A stretch of 64,000 nt of DNA. Source: [Zimmermannella] faecalis ATCC 13722 (GTDB taxonomy: Bacteria; Actinomycetota; Actinomycetes; Actinomycetales; Microbacteriaceae). Where the stretch lies: NCBI RefSeq assembly GCF_000381765.1, contig NZ_KB907076.1, positions 214,774 through 278,773 of the forward strand, written 5' to 3'. The position numbers were made by a program, and so were the translations under genes. This document shows positions 7,833-17,640 of the stretch, piece after piece. Every line of letters begins with the position of its first letter. Within the stretch, counting starts at the first letter, position 1. Under the pieces are notes generated by a model, which had not been told where the DNA came from, ran no database searches, and saw nothing but the letters and a program-made list of their open reading frames with translations.

Positions 7833-9821
7833 CTACCAGATCTCGACGCGCTCGGCCTCGTCGAGCCAGAGCTCGTCGTCAGGCGTGACGTGGAATGCCT
7901 CGTAGAACGGGGCGAGGTTTCGCACGATCTGGTTGCAGCGGAACTCGGCCGGCGAGTGCGGGTCGACCGCGAGCAGCATCTTCATGTACTCGGGCCGGCG
8001 CTTCTCGCGCCACGCCTGTGCCCACGAGAGGAAGAATCGCTGCGCGCCCGTGAGGCCGTCGATGACGGGCGACTCGGCGCCGTCGAGGTGGCGCAGGTAC
8101 GCCTTCCAGGCGATGCCGAGGCCGCCGAGGTCGCCGATGTTCTCGCCGATCGTGAGCTCGCCGTTCACCTTCTCGTCGTCGTCGAGCGAGGCGGGCGAGA
8201 GCGCCGAGTACTGGTCGATGAGCGACGCCGTGTGGCGCTCGAACGCCTCGCGGTCGGCTTCCGTCCACCAGTCGATGAGGCGGCCGTCGCCGTCGTACTT
8301 CGAGCCCTGGTCGTCGAAGCCGTGGCCAATCTCGTGGCCGATCACTGCCCCGATCGCGCCGTAGTTCGCCGCCGCATCCCGGTCTTCGTCGAAGAACGGC
8401 AGCTGCAGAATCGCGGCCGGGAACACGATCTCGTTCTGCGGCGGCAGGTAGTACGCGTTCACGGTCTGCGGCGTCATGAGCCAGAGGTCGCGGTCGACCG
8501 GCTGGCCGATGCGCGCGAGCTCGCGCTCGCTCTCGACGATCGACGAGCGGCGCACGTTGCCGATGAGGTCGGTCGGCGACACCTCGAGCTTCGAGTAGTC
8601 GAGCCACTTCACGGGGTAGCCGATCTTCGGCGTGAACCGCTCGAGCTTGTCGAGAGCCTTGCGCTTCGTCTCGTCGCTCATCCAGTCGAGCTCGGTGATC
8701 GAGTCGCGGTAGGCGGCGAGCAGGTCGGCGACGAGCGCATCCATCTTCGTCTTCGCGGTGGGCTTGAAGTGCCGGCGCACGTACTCCTCGCCGATCACCT
8801 CGCCGAGCAGGCCCTCGACGTGGCCGATGCCGCGCTTCCAGCGGTCGCGCTGCTGCGGCACGCCCTGGAGCGTCGTGCCGTAGAAGTCGAAGTTCGCTTG
8901 CGAGATCTCGGGCGAGAGCACCGCCGAGTATGCGAGGGTGATGCGCCACACGAGCCAGTCGCGCCACGCGTCGAGGCGGTCGGCGGTGAGCAGGGTCGCG
9001 ACGCCCTCGAAGAAGCTCGGCTCGTGCACAACGAAGTTGTCCATCGCGCCGTCAGGCAGCTGCAGCTCGCGGTGCCAGGCCCGCATGTCGAGCCCCTCGA
9101 ACTTCGCGAGGAACTCGTCGAGCGTCGTCGGGTTGTACGTCTGGTCGACCTCGCGCGTGCGCACGACGTCCCAGTGGTGCTTCGCGATCTCGGTCTCGAG
9201 GTCGAACACGCGCTGTGCGCGCCCCTCGGGGTTCGGCACCTCGACGAGGCGGAGCATGCGGTCGATGTGCGCGAGGTACGCCTCGCGAATCTCGGCGTAC
9301 TGGTCGTCGCGGTAGTACGACTCGTCGGGCAGCCCGAGGCCGCCCTGCTCGGCGTAGAGGATGTTCGTGTCGGGGTTCCCGATGTCACCGATTACGTACA
9401 TGCCGGTGAAGCCCGAGACGCCGAGGTGCTGCTGGGCGCCGAGCTCCGCGAGGAACTCGTCGACCGACGCCACCGCGAGCGCACGCGTGATGTCGTTGGC
9501 GATCGGCTCGGCGCCGAGCTCGGTGAGCAGCTGCTCGTTCATGAACGCCGCGTAGGCGTCGGCGGCCTTGCGCAGCGGCGAGCCGGGCTCGGCCGCCGCG
9601 TTGTCTTCGAGAATCGCGCGCACGTTCTGCTCGGCGGCGTCGGCGAGCTGGTGGAACGAGCCGTAGCCGCTCTTGTCGGCGGGAATCTCAGTCTCGCGCA
9701 GCCAGCGGCCGTTCACGTGGCGAAAGAGGTCGTCCTGCAGGCGAACTTCGCTGTCGAACCATTCGGTCTCGATGCCCGAGGGCAGCTGCTTCGTGGGCTC
9801 CGGTGCATTGTCAGCGGTCAT
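7833..9821 (-). CDS. M13 family zinc metallopeptidase (PepO/neprilysin type)
   Basis: A 662-residue metalloendopeptidase when read from the ATG at 9821 (MTADNAPEPTK). An ATG at 9992 in the same frame adds 57 residues that overlap the divergent MATE gene and lack family similarity, so it was not used. The zinc site is complete: VIGHEIGHGFDDQG (HExxH) with the third ligand in ENIGDLGG. NAYYLPPQNEIVFPAAIL matches the conserved substrate-binding strand, and DLFRHVNGRWL the N-terminal family signature. Bacterial M13 enzymes cleave short peptides. There is no signal peptide, so a cytoplasmic place is likely. It is transcribed divergently from the MATE exporter, with only 60 bp between the two starts. 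Confidence 0.9.
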   Translation of the reverse strand: MTADNAPEPTKQLPSGIETEWFDSEVRLQDDLFRHVNGRWLRETEIPADKSGYGSFHQLADAAEQNVRAILEDNAAAEPGSPLRKAADAYAAFMNEQLLTELGAEPIANDITRALAVASVDEFLAELGAQQHLGVSGFTGMYVIGDIGNPDTNILYAEQGGLGLPDESYYRDDQYAEIREAYLAHIDRMLRLVEVPNPEGRAQRVFDLETEIAKHHWDVVRTREVDQTYNPTTLDEFLAKFEGLDMRAWHRELQLPDGAMDNFVVHEPSFFEGVATLLTADRLDAWRDWLVWRITLAYSAVLSPEISQANFDFYGTTLQGVPQQRDRWKRGIGHVEGLLGEVIGEEYVRRHFKPTAKTKMDALVADLLAAYRDSITELDWMSDETKRKALDKLERFTPKIGYPVKWLDYSKLEVSPTDLIGNVRRSSIVESERELARIGQPVDRDLWLMTPQTVNAYYLPPQNEIVFPAAILQLPFFDEDRDAAANYGAIGAVIGHEIGHGFDDQGSKYDGDGRLIDWWTEADREAFERHTASLIDQYSALSPASLDDDEKVNGELTIGENIGDLGGLGIAWKAYLRHLDGAESPVIDGLTGAQRFFLSWAQAWREKRRPEYMKMLLAVDPHSPAEFRCNQIVRNLAPFYEAFHVTPDDELWLDEAERVEIW

Positions 9822-9881
9822 GCGCCCCAGCCTAGGGCAGCCGCCGCGCGCGAGTTTGCGCGTGTTCCTAGGATGGACTCG

Positions 9882-11204
9882 ATGGCAACGCAGCACCTCA
9901 CCCGGCGCATCCTGCGGCTCGCGGTTCCCGCGCTCGGCGCGCTGGTCGCCCAGCCCCTGTTTGTCGCGACCGATACCGCGATGGTCGGGCACCTCGGCGA
10001 GCCCGTGCTCGCGGGCCTCGCGGTGGGATCGACGGTCGTGTCGACGCTCGTCGGGCTCATGGTGTTCCTCGCCTACACGACAACGCCGATCGTCGCGCGG
10101 CGGCTCGGCGCCGGCGACCGCCCGGGCGCGATTCGCGCGGGTATCGACGGCATGTGGCTCGGGCTCGCGTGCGGCGTCGTGCTGTTGCTCGTGGGGCTGC
10201 CGCTCTCGGCGCCCATCGTCGCGGGGTTCACGCGGGACGAGATCGTCGGCAGCGCCGCCATGAGCTACCTCACGATCTCACTGTGGGGCCTGCCCGCGAT
10301 GCTCCTCACGCTCGCCGCGACCGGTCTGCTGCGCGGGCTGCAGGATACGCGCACGCCGCTCGTCGTCGCCGTCGCGGGCGCCGGTGCGAACGTCGTGCTC
10401 AACGCCGTGTTCATCTACGGGCTCGGGCTCGGCATCGCGGGGTCTGCGCTCGGCACGGTCGTCACCGAGTGGGGCATGGCGCTCGTCTACCTCCTCATCG
10501 CCGCGCGGGCGGCCCGCGCGCACAGCGTCACGCTGCGGCCGGGCATCGGCGACCCCCGCCAGGCCATCACCACATCCGCCCTCATGATGCTGCGCACCGT
10601 GACGCTGCGCATCGCGCTCATCGTGCTCGTGTGGGCCAGCGGGCAGCTCGGCGTGAGCGAGCTCGCGACGCTGCAGGTGACGTACACCGTCTACAACGTG
10701 CTCGTCTTCGTGCTCGACGCGCTCGCAATCGCGGCGCAGGCGATGGTCGGCCACGATCTCGGCGTGGGCGACCGGGCGGCGGTGCGGCGCATGACGACGC
10801 TGCTCGCCTGGTGGGGCGTCGGTCTCGGGGTCGCGCTTGGGGTCGTCATCGCCGCGACGTCGGGCGTGCTCGGGCACGTGTTCACGACCGATGCCCGCGT
10901 GCTCGAGCTGCTGCCGGGCGCGCTCGTGACGATGGCGATCACGCTGCCGGTGTGCGGCTACGTGTTCTCGCTCGACGGCATCCTCATCGGCGCCGGCGAC
11001 ATTGCGTACCTCGCCTGGACCGGCCTCATCAACCTCGCCGTGTTCTGCGCGCTCGCGTGGGCGGTGCTCGCCGCCGCGCCCGCCGAGACGGGGCTCGTCT
11101 GGCTCTGGGCCGCGTTCGGCGGCGGGTTCATGCTCTCGCGCGGCGTGACGCTCGGCGTGCGGGTCGCGAACGATCGGTGGATGGTCGTCGGCGCCTCCCG
11201 GTAG
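9882..11204 (+). CDS. MATE family multidrug/organic cation efflux transporter
   Basis: A 440-residue membrane protein with about 12 hydrophobic segments. LAVPALGALVAQPLFVATDTAMVGHLG is the MATE entry motif (helix 1 and the following loop), and GLLRGLQDTRTPLVVA is the typical loop of the DinF-like branch. It would export drugs or metabolites against Na+ or H+. The ATG at 9882 has AGGA eight bases upstream; the in-frame ATG at 9873 is too close to that site. Ends 9 bp before nucS, so the two may form an operon. Confidence 0.9.
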   Translation: MATQHLTRRILRLAVPALGALVAQPLFVATDTAMVGHLGEPVLAGLAVGSTVVSTLVGLMVFLAYTTTPIVARRLGAGDRPGAIRAGIDGMWLGLACGVVLLLVGLPLSAPIVAGFTRDEIVGSAAMSYLTISLWGLPAMLLTLAATGLLRGLQDTRTPLVVAVAGAGANVVLNAVFIYGLGLGIAGSALGTVVTEWGMALVYLLIAARAARAHSVTLRPGIGDPRQAITTSALMMLRTVTLRIALIVLVWASGQLGVSELATLQVTYTVYNVLVFVLDALAIAAQAMVGHDLGVGDRAAVRRMTTLLAWWGVGLGVALGVVIAATSGVLGHVFTTDARVLELLPGALVTMAITLPVCGYVFSLDGILIGAGDIAYLAWTGLINLAVFCALAWAVLAAAPAETGLVWLWAAFGGGFMLSRGVTLGVRVANDRWMVVGASR

Positions 11205-11213
11205 CCTTGCGGG

Positions 11214-11909
11214 GTGCGTTTGGTCATTGCTCGTTGCTCGGTCGACTACGTCGGCCGCCTCACTTCCCACCTCCCCGAGGCCACCCGGCTGCTGATTCAC
11301 AAGGCCGACGGGTCGCTCCTCGTGCACAGCGACGGCGGCTCGTACAAGCCGCTCAACTGGATGAGCCCGCCCGCGGTCTTCCGCACGCTCGAGCCCGACG
11401 ACGATCAGCTCGACGCCGGCATCGAGGAGATCTGGGAGGTCACCCACAAGAAGTCGGGCGACAAGCTTCGCGTGCAGATCTACGACCTCATCAGCGACTC
11501 CGACCACCACCTCGGCGTCGACCCGGGGCTCACGAAGGACGGCGTTGAGGCGCACCTGCAGGAGCTCCTCGCCGCGCAGATCGAGCGCCTCGGCGACGGC
11601 CACCAGCTCGTGCGCCGCGAGTACATGACGCCGATCGGCCCCGTCGACATCCTCGCCCGCGACCCCGAGGGGGCCTCGGTCGCGGTCGAGATCAAGCGCC
11701 GCGGCGAGATCGACGGCGTCGAGCAGCTCACCCGCTACCTCGAGCTCATGAACCGCGACCCGCTGCTCGCCCCGGTTACCGGCGTGTTCGCGGCGCAGGA
11801 AATCAAGCCGCAGGCGCGCACGCTCGCTGAAGACCGCGGGATTCGCTGCGTCGTGCTCGACTACGACGAGATGCGCGGGGTCGAGTCGGGCGTGCCCCGG
11901 CTCTTTTGA
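11214..11909 (+). CDS. nucS: Mismatch-specific endonuclease NucS/EndoMS
   Basis: A 231-residue NucS, the enzyme that cuts both strands at mismatches and replaces MutS/MutL mismatch repair in most actinobacteria. The N-terminal DNA-binding and dimerisation domain (about 1-115) begins [16 protein letters not shown] from a GTG start. The C-terminal nuclease domain shows GPVDILARD and VAVEIKRRG, the D and ExK catalytic residues, with QLTRYLELM following. The C-terminus GVPRLF resembles the tail that binds the beta clamp in this family. It lies between a transporter and a glycosyltransferase, so context adds little. Confidence 0.95.
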   Translation: MRLVIARCSVDYVGRLTSHLPEATRLLIHKADGSLLVHSDGGSYKPLNWMSPPAVFRTLEPDDDQLDAGIEEIWEVTHKKSGDKLRVQIYDLISDSDHHLGVDPGLTKDGVEAHLQELLAAQIERLGDGHQLVRREYMTPIGPVDILARDPEGASVAVEIKRRGEIDGVEQLTRYLELMNRDPLLAPVTGVFAAQEIKPQARTLAEDRGIRCVVLDYDEMRGVESGVPRLF

Positions 11910-11932
11910 GTGCCCCGGCTAGTCTGAACACA

Positions 11933-13051
11933 ATGCGGTTCTTCTTCGACGCCCGGTACATTCGCACTGATTTTCACGACGGGATCAGCCGATACACGGC
12001 CCAGCTCGGCAGCGCGGTGCACGCGCTCGCGCCCGACGAGGTGACGTTCCTCATTCACGACGAGCGGCAGCTCGAGCACCTGCCCGCCGGCGCATCCTGG
12101 CTGCTGTTTCACTCGAACGAGTCGGCGCTCGAACCGATCGCGGCGCTGAAGCTGAACAAGTACCGCCCCGACGTGTTGTTCTCGCCGCTGCAGACGATCG
12201 GCACCGCGGGCCGCAAGTTCAAGGCGATCGTGTCGCTGCACGACCTCATCTACTACCGCCACCGTCGCCCGCCGACGAACCTTTCGCCGCTCGTGCGCAT
12301 CGGCTGGCGCGCGTACCACCTCACGTACTGGCCGCAGCGCGCGGCGCTGAACGGGGCGGATGCGGTGGTCACGGTGTCAGAGACGTCGCGCCGCGAGATT
12401 CTCGGGCATCGCCTCACGAAGCGCCCGGTGCACGTGATCCCAAACGCCCCGAACGACCTGCGTGAGCGGCTCCCCGACGGCGCCGACCCGGCGGCGGGCA
12501 CCGGCCGGAACCTCGTCTACATGGGTTCGTTCATGCCCTACAAGAACGTCGAGACGCTGATTCACGGCATGGCGCACCTGCCGGGCCGCGCGCTGCACCT
12601 GCTCAGCCGCATAGCGCCCAAGCGTCGCGCCGAGCTCGAGGCGCTCATCGACGCGACCGACCTCGCGCCGGGCGCCGAGGTCGTGCTGCACGGCGGCGTG
12701 AGCGACGACGAATACGCCGCCCTGCTCGCCGACGACGCGCTGCTCGTCACCGCCTCGCTCGACGAGGGCTACGGGCTGCCGATCGCCGAGGCGCTCGCGC
12801 TCGGCGTGCCCGCGGTCGTGAGCGACCTCGAGATCTTCCACGAGGTCGCCGGCGACGGCGCGCGCTACTTCACGGCGCAGGACCCCCGCGAGTTCGCGAC
12901 CGCGGTGCAGTCGGTGAGTACACCGCAGGCGCGCGCGCAGGTCTCGGACGCCGGCATCGCCCACATCGCGCGGTTCACGTGGAAGGCCTCGGCTCACCGA
13001 CTCCTCGAGGTCGCGCGGTCGCTCAGCAACCACTCACCCAGCGGACACTGA
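11933..13051 (+). CDS. GT4-type glycosyltransferase
   Basis: A 372-residue glycosyltransferase from the ATG at 11933; TTG (11906) and GTG (11910) starts upstream overlap the nucS stop and are less likely. FDARYIRTDFHDGISRYT is the usual acceptor-domain start for family 4 enzymes. VYMGSFMPYKNVETLI and DEGYGLPIAEALALGVP give the nucleotide-sugar domain with the E...E donor motif. It would transfer a sugar from a nucleotide or lipid donor to an envelope glycan. Only one glycosyltransferase is present, so the product cannot be named. Confidence 0.87.
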   Translation: MRFFFDARYIRTDFHDGISRYTAQLGSAVHALAPDEVTFLIHDERQLEHLPAGASWLLFHSNESALEPIAALKLNKYRPDVLFSPLQTIGTAGRKFKAIVSLHDLIYYRHRRPPTNLSPLVRIGWRAYHLTYWPQRAALNGADAVVTVSETSRREILGHRLTKRPVHVIPNAPNDLRERLPDGADPAAGTGRNLVYMGSFMPYKNVETLIHGMAHLPGRALHLLSRIAPKRRAELEALIDATDLAPGAEVVLHGGVSDDEYAALLADDALLVTASLDEGYGLPIAEALALGVPAVVSDLEIFHEVAGDGARYFTAQDPREFATAVQSVSTPQARAQVSDAGIAHIARFTWKASAHRLLEVARSLSNHSPSGH

Positions 13052-13065
13052 GTACGCTGGGCCGG

Positions 13066-13818
13066 GTGAGCCCCGAACAATCCGCCGAAGCGCGTCTCGT
13101 CCAGCCCGCCGCATCCCTGCCGCCGCGGCAGGTGCAACTGCCGCACGGCACCGGCACTGCGCCCTACACCGCCGTGCTCTGGGACCTCGACGGCACGATC
13201 AGTGACTCGGCGGAGGGCATCGTCGACGCGATGCGGCGCACGTACGACGTGCTCGGCCTCGACATTCCGAGCGACGAGACGCTGCGCAGCTACGTCGGGC
13301 CGCCGATCATCGACACGTTCCGCGCCGAGGGCCTCGACGACGCGATTGAGCTCACGCACGCCCTGCAGACCTACCGCGAGATCTACAACGAATCGGGGCT
13401 GCTCGCCTCGCCCGAATTCCCCGGCGTCGGCGCGATCATTCGCGACCTGCACGCCGGGGGCATCCCGCAGTCGACCGCGACGAGCAAGCCCGAGTCGGCC
13501 GCGGCGCGCGTGCTCGAGTCGTACGGGCTCGCCGAGCAGTTCGAGTTCATTACGGGCGCGACCGACGACGAATCGCGGTCAGAGAAGGCCGACGTCGTCG
13601 CCGAGGCGCTCCACCGCCTGCGCGGCGCGGGCCACGACCTCTCGAACGTGCTCATGATCGGCGACCGCTTCTACGACGTGCAGGGCTCGCTCGCGCATGG
13701 CGTGCCCTGCACGTACATCACGTGGGGCTACGGCCGACTTGGTGAGGAGGCCGACTCGGTCGCCGTCGCGACGACGCCGGATGAGCTTCGCGAGGTGCTC
13801 GGCATCCATCGCTCGTAG
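13066..13818 (+). CDS. HAD-family hydrolase, phosphoglycolate phosphatase-like
   Basis: A 250-residue HAD hydrolase from the GTG at 13066. LWDLDGTISDSAEGI carries the nucleophile and acid/base aspartates (DxDGT), STATSKP the motif II serine/threonine, and IGDRFYDVQGSLAHGV the magnesium-binding motif IV. The small helical cap (about 45-115) matches Gph/PgmB-like phosphatases. A 35-residue proline-rich head precedes the domain. Substrate unknown; metabolite repair of 2-phosphoglycolate is a family default, not a finding. Confidence 0.87.
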   Translation: MSPEQSAEARLVQPAASLPPRQVQLPHGTGTAPYTAVLWDLDGTISDSAEGIVDAMRRTYDVLGLDIPSDETLRSYVGPPIIDTFRAEGLDDAIELTHALQTYREIYNESGLLASPEFPGVGAIIRDLHAGGIPQSTATSKPESAAARVLESYGLAEQFEFITGATDDESRSEKADVVAEALHRLRGAGHDLSNVLMIGDRFYDVQGSLAHGVPCTYITWGYGRLGEEADSVAVATTPDELREVLGIHRS

Positions 13819-13855
13819 GTTGGGGCGACGCCTGCCGTTCTGAGAGGGTGGAGGC

Positions 13856-15811
13856 ATGACGCCTCGCCTCCGCTCGCGACCCGCCATCCGTTTCTCGGCC
13901 GGTGCGCTCGCCGCCGCTCTCGTCGCCGTGCTGCTCCTCGTGTTCGCACCCTCGGGGCAGGCCCGCGCAGACGTCGAGAACTTCAACTTCTCGAGCTGGC
14001 GCACCGAGATCGACGTTTCGGTCGACGAGGGGCTGTTCGGCGGGCAGGTCGTGCGCTCGGACTTCACCGAGACGATCACCGCAGAGTTCCCCGACTTCGA
14101 CCAGAACCGCGGCATTGTGCGCGCGATTCCGGTCGAAATGGGCGAGTCAACGATGCGCATCGAAGACGTGTCGGTCACCGACCCCGACGGCAACCCCGTG
14201 CCGTACGAGACCGAGCAGGAGTGGGGCGCGAACGACTACGTCATTCTCGTCGGCGACGACAACTACGTGCAGGGCTCGACGACGTACGTCATCAAGTACT
14301 CCCTCGTGAACACGCTCACCGAGCGCGACTACACGAACCCCGAGGCGATGTACGCGCCGAACCTCACGCCGCCGTACCGGCAGCAGGCGATCGACTCGTT
14401 CTCGGCGCAGGTGCGCATCGACACGACACTCTGGGATGCGGTGCAGGAGCTACCGTCGTGGAGCGACGAGCCCGGCTACGAGGGGCTCGACGCGAACTGC
14501 TTCGTCGGGCAGGCCTTCAGCGACGTCCCGTGCGCGTTCGACGTCGTGCCCGGCGACGAATATGAACCGGGCACTGACGACTTCACGCCGTCCGAGCCGC
14601 TCGATGCGAGCACGACGGTCATCACCATCGCGCCGATCGAGCTTGGCACGAACGACGTCACCCTCGACCTGCGCATGTCGGGCGACTCGGTGCAGCTGCC
14701 GAACTGGTTCGAGAAGCTCAGCACCACGCAGCAGCTCAACTTCGGTGCCGTCGTGCTGCTGTTCTTCGTCGCCATCGCCGCCTTCATCGCGCTGCAGCGG
14801 TCGCGCAAGCCGAAGCCGCTCACCCCGATCGTGACCCGGTACTCGACCGACATCTCGCCGATTCGTGCGGCCGTACTGCTGCAGGCGGGCCGCGAGCCGA
14901 AGGACCGCCCCGCGTTCAGTGCCCAGGTGCTCGACACGGCCGTGCGCGGCGGCGTCACGCTCGAAGAAGAGGCGGAGCGGCGCGGCAAGCCGCTCGTGCG
15001 GGTGCGGTTCGCGAATGAGCCCGAGGAACTGCCGTCGCAGACGCGCAAGTTCCGGAACCAGGTGCTGCGGATGAATCAAGAGGGCGAGTCGACGCTGCTC
15101 GCGCCGAACAGCAAGAAGCTCGCGGATTCGTGGCGCAAGTTCGCGAATTCGGCGGTGAAGGGCGTGCACAACGCGAAGCTCGCCGAGGTGTCGTCCGCGG
15201 TTCGGCTGCGCAAGCGCATCACCGCGCTCGCACTCGCGCTGTTCGTCGCCGCGGTCGTGCTCCTCGTGATTCAGTGCGGTCACGTCGCCGAAGACCTCAT
15301 GTTCGTGCCGATGGTGTCGGGGCTCTTCGGGATCGTCGGGCTCATCACGCTGTTCGGGGTGCTGGCGACGAACGAGCGCCAGCTCACGCACGAGGGCCGC
15401 GTGGCGCTCACCGAGCTTCACGGCCTACGCCAGTACCTCGAACTCGCCGAGGAGGATCGCCTGCGTGCGCTGCAGGGCCCCGAGACGGCCGAGCGCGTGA
15501 CGGGCGCGGGCCCCAACCCCATCGAGGTGATTCACGTCTACGAGCGGCTCCTCCCCTACGCTGTGCTGTTCGGCATGTCCGACGAGTGGGCCGAGCTCAT
15601 CGAGACGAAGTACCAGGAGGCGCAGGCGCAGCCCTCGTACGTGAGCGGACGCGCCGCCGGCATCGTCTGGGCGAATCAGCAGATCGGCATCGTGAACCCC
15701 ACCTACACGTCGCCGAGCTCGGGGTCGGGCTACTCCGGCTCGTCGAGCTCGTTCTCGGGCGGCGGTTCGGCCGGCGGCGGCTTCGGCGGCGGCTCGGTCG
15801 GCGGGCGGTAG
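13856..15811 (+). CDS. DUF2207 predicted membrane protein
   Basis: A 651-residue protein with a signal peptide ending near QARADVENF (residue 39), an extracellular beta-rich DUF2207 domain (about 40-290), one membrane helix (FGAVVLLFFVAIAAFIAL), a cytoplasmic part, and a helical pair (LALALFVAAVVLLVI and MVSGLFGIVGLITLFGVL). It ends in a Gly/Ser-rich tail (SGSSSSFSGGGSAGGGFGG), a usual ending for this family. Role unknown. The RBS GGTGGAGG lies just before the ATG. Confidence 0.88.
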   Translation: MTPRLRSRPAIRFSAGALAAALVAVLLLVFAPSGQARADVENFNFSSWRTEIDVSVDEGLFGGQVVRSDFTETITAEFPDFDQNRGIVRAIPVEMGESTMRIEDVSVTDPDGNPVPYETEQEWGANDYVILVGDDNYVQGSTTYVIKYSLVNTLTERDYTNPEAMYAPNLTPPYRQQAIDSFSAQVRIDTTLWDAVQELPSWSDEPGYEGLDANCFVGQAFSDVPCAFDVVPGDEYEPGTDDFTPSEPLDASTTVITIAPIELGTNDVTLDLRMSGDSVQLPNWFEKLSTTQQLNFGAVVLLFFVAIAAFIALQRSRKPKPLTPIVTRYSTDISPIRAAVLLQAGREPKDRPAFSAQVLDTAVRGGVTLEEEAERRGKPLVRVRFANEPEELPSQTRKFRNQVLRMNQEGESTLLAPNSKKLADSWRKFANSAVKGVHNAKLAEVSSAVRLRKRITALALALFVAAVVLLVIQCGHVAEDLMFVPMVSGLFGIVGLITLFGVLATNERQLTHEGRVALTELHGLRQYLELAEEDRLRALQGPETAERVTGAGPNPIEVIHVYERLLPYAVLFGMSDEWAELIETKYQEAQAQPSYVSGRAAGIVWANQQIGIVNPTYTSPSSGSGYSGSSSSFSGGGSAGGGFGGGSVGGR

Positions 15812-15874
15812 GCGTCAGGCAACCGGCCGACACGGCTCGGGCGTCAGCTTTCGGGCACGGGTACCCTCGGTGGA

Positions 15875-16552
15875 ATGCTCGCTCTTTCTGCCGCTCCCGT
15901 CGCAACGGGGCTCCGCGACGTGCTCGACCCCGAGACCCTGCTGCCGGCGCTCGGCCCGTGGGTACTCGCCGGCGTCGCCGTCATCATCTTTATCGAGTCG
16001 GGGGTGCTGTTCCCGTTCCTGCCGGGTGACTCGCTGCTCGTCACCGCGGCGATCCTCTCGCCACAGCTGCACCTCAACCCGTGGGTGGTCGCGGTGGTCG
16101 CGCTCGCCGCGGCGATCGCGGGCGACCAGGTGGGCTACTGGCTCGGGAGCCGGTTCGGGCGACGGCTGTTCAAGACGGATGCGCGGCTGCTCACGACCGA
16201 GCGGCTCGAGACCGCCGAGCAGTTCTTCGCGAAGTACGGGCCGTTCGCGCTCGTGCTTGGCCGGTTCGTGCCGATCGTACGCACGTACGTACCCCTCGCG
16301 GCCGGCACCGCGGCCCTCGCGTATCGCCGCTTCGTCATGTGGAACGTGCTCGGCGCCGTCACTTGGGTGGGAAGCCTGACGCTCGTCGGCGTGCTGCTCG
16401 GCGGCATCCCGTTCGTGAAGAACAACATCGACGTGCTCGCGATCGTCATCGTGCTCGTGTCGGTGCTGCCCGTCGTCATCGGCGCGTTCCTTCGCAGCCG
16501 CCGCGAGCGCCGCGAACGCGCCGAGATCCCCGCAGACTCCATCGCGAACTGA
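15875..16552 (+). CDS. DedA family membrane protein (VTT/SNARE-associated fold)
   Basis: A 225-residue membrane protein with the DedA signature: ESGVLFPFLPGDSLL, GDQVGYWLGSRFGR, and the helix ALVLGRFVPIVRTYVPLAAG. DedA proteins flip phospholipids such as phosphatidylethanolamine or undecaprenyl phosphate across the membrane in other bacteria; the exact substrate here is unknown. The stop codon TGA (16550-16552) lies inside the left arm of a 51-bp palindromic repeat. Confidence 0.9.
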   Translation: MLALSAAPVATGLRDVLDPETLLPALGPWVLAGVAVIIFIESGVLFPFLPGDSLLVTAAILSPQLHLNPWVVAVVALAAAIAGDQVGYWLGSRFGRRLFKTDARLLTTERLETAEQFFAKYGPFALVLGRFVPIVRTYVPLAAGTAALAYRRFVMWNVLGAVTWVGSLTLVGVLLGGIPFVKNNIDVLAIVIVLVSVLPVVIGAFLRSRRERRERAEIPADSIAN

Positions 16553-16599
16553 CGGCAATTTGCGGCATTTTCGCTGAAAATGCCGCAAATTGCCGTCAG
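16549..16599. repeat. 51-bp palindromic element, copy 1 (perfect)
   Basis: Two perfect 24-bp arms (CTGACGGCAATT... and ...AATTGCCGTCAG) separated by GCT. The inner arms (GCGGCATTTTC / GAAAATGCCGC) differ from the other copies yet still pair fully. It overlaps the DedA stop codon and lies between two convergent genes (DedA and VanY-type). The right flank TCGGCGGAGGTGGGG is shared with other copies. Confidence 0.95.
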
Positions 16600-16620
16600 T
16601 CGGCGGAGGTGGGGTGCCGC

Positions 16621-17589
16621 CTAGTCTTCGTAGCCGGGCGCGGGCTCGACGCCGAGGAAGTCCTCGTAGTTCGCGGCGCCCGACTCGTGGTACGCCTTCG
16701 CCGCTTCGACGCCAATGAAGCGGTAGTGCCACGGCTCGAACTCGTACCCGGTCGTCGCGGTCTCGCCGTCGGGGTAGCGCAGAATGTAGCCGTACTCCCA
16801 CGAGTGCTTCACGAGCCACGCGCTCGCGTCGGTTTCGGCGAAGCACTCGGTGAGGATGCAGTCGGACTCCCCCGGCGCCGAGATGTCGGCGGCGAGGCCC
16901 GTCTGGTGCTCGCTCGATCCGGGGCGGGCGCTCGTGAGGTCGGCGGCCTTCTGCCCCATGTCGTCGACGTAGCCGTCGTAGAGCTCCGTCTGCAGGTCGT
17001 AGTCGCGGTAGCCGCTCGTCATGTCGAGCGTGTGGCCGGCCTTCTCGGCGGCCTCGTACATGTCCTCGAACGCGAGCGCGGCGTCTTTGCGCAGCGAGTG
17101 ATCGTTCATTGACGGCAGCCCGAGATCGGTGATCTTCACGAGCGGCTTCGGCGCGTAGTCGACGGGTTCGAGCGAGTAGTGCTTGTTCACGAGCACCGTC
17201 ACGCTGTCGCCCGACGAGATGTCGTAGTCGAGCGCGGTTGCCGGTCGCCCGTCAGCGCCTGGCGTCGCGGTCGCGCCCGGCGTCTGGCCGCCGGGCGTCT
17301 GCGTCCCGGTCGGCGCGGCCTGCGTGCCGGTCGGTGCGGTGTCGGTGCCGGGGATGCTCGAGTCAGTACCAGTGCCAGTCCCGGCGCCAGTCGTCGACGC
17401 CGAGGGCTCGACGACGGTGAGCACGTTCGCGGGGGCGCCCCAGTCGGTCACGGCCGCGAACCCGAGGCCCACTACCGCGAGCGCGGCGACGCCAGCGAGG
17501 CCCACCGCCCAGCGCCGCTTCGTAAAGTTCGGGGAGCCGGTCGCGGCTTCGGCCGAAGGTTCGGGCGGCGTGCTCGGTGTCGACGTCAT
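16621..17589 (-). CDS. M15 family D-alanyl-D-alanine carboxypeptidase (VanY type)
   Basis: A 322-residue zinc peptidase acting on peptidoglycan stem peptides. It has one membrane helix (RWAVGLAGVAALAVVGLGFA, about 27-46), a Thr/Pro/Gly-rich spacer (about 60-130), then the VanY domain: MTSGYRDYDLQTELY, SSEHQTGLAADIS (the SxHxxGxAxD zinc motif) and FEPWHYRFIG (ExxH). The enzyme domain is therefore outside the membrane. No van resistance genes are near; a role in routine wall trimming is likely. Convergent with DedA across palindrome copy 1. Confidence 0.88.
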   Translation of the reverse strand: MTSTPSTPPEPSAEAATGSPNFTKRRWAVGLAGVAALAVVGLGFAAVTDWGAPANVLTVVEPSASTTGAGTGTGTDSSIPGTDTAPTGTQAAPTGTQTPGGQTPGATATPGADGRPATALDYDISSGDSVTVLVNKHYSLEPVDYAPKPLVKITDLGLPSMNDHSLRKDAALAFEDMYEAAEKAGHTLDMTSGYRDYDLQTELYDGYVDDMGQKAADLTSARPGSSEHQTGLAADISAPGESDCILTECFAETDASAWLVKHSWEYGYILRYPDGETATTGYEFEPWHYRFIGVEAAKAYHESGAANYEDFLGVEPAPGYED

Positions 17590-17640
17590 GTGTCACTTTC
17601 TCGGGGGAACGAACGTAGTTTCGCACGCCCAAGCGGTGCT

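Noticed and set aside
6633..11204. 1523-residue open frame on the plus strand
   Set aside because: Only the last 440 codons (from 9882) are a real gene (MATE). The rest is antisense to well-recognised minus-strand genes and is a product of high GC.
11906..11932. TTG/GTG starts upstream of the glycosyltransferase ATG
   Set aside because: They overlap the nucS stop and add residues without similarity to the family N-terminus.
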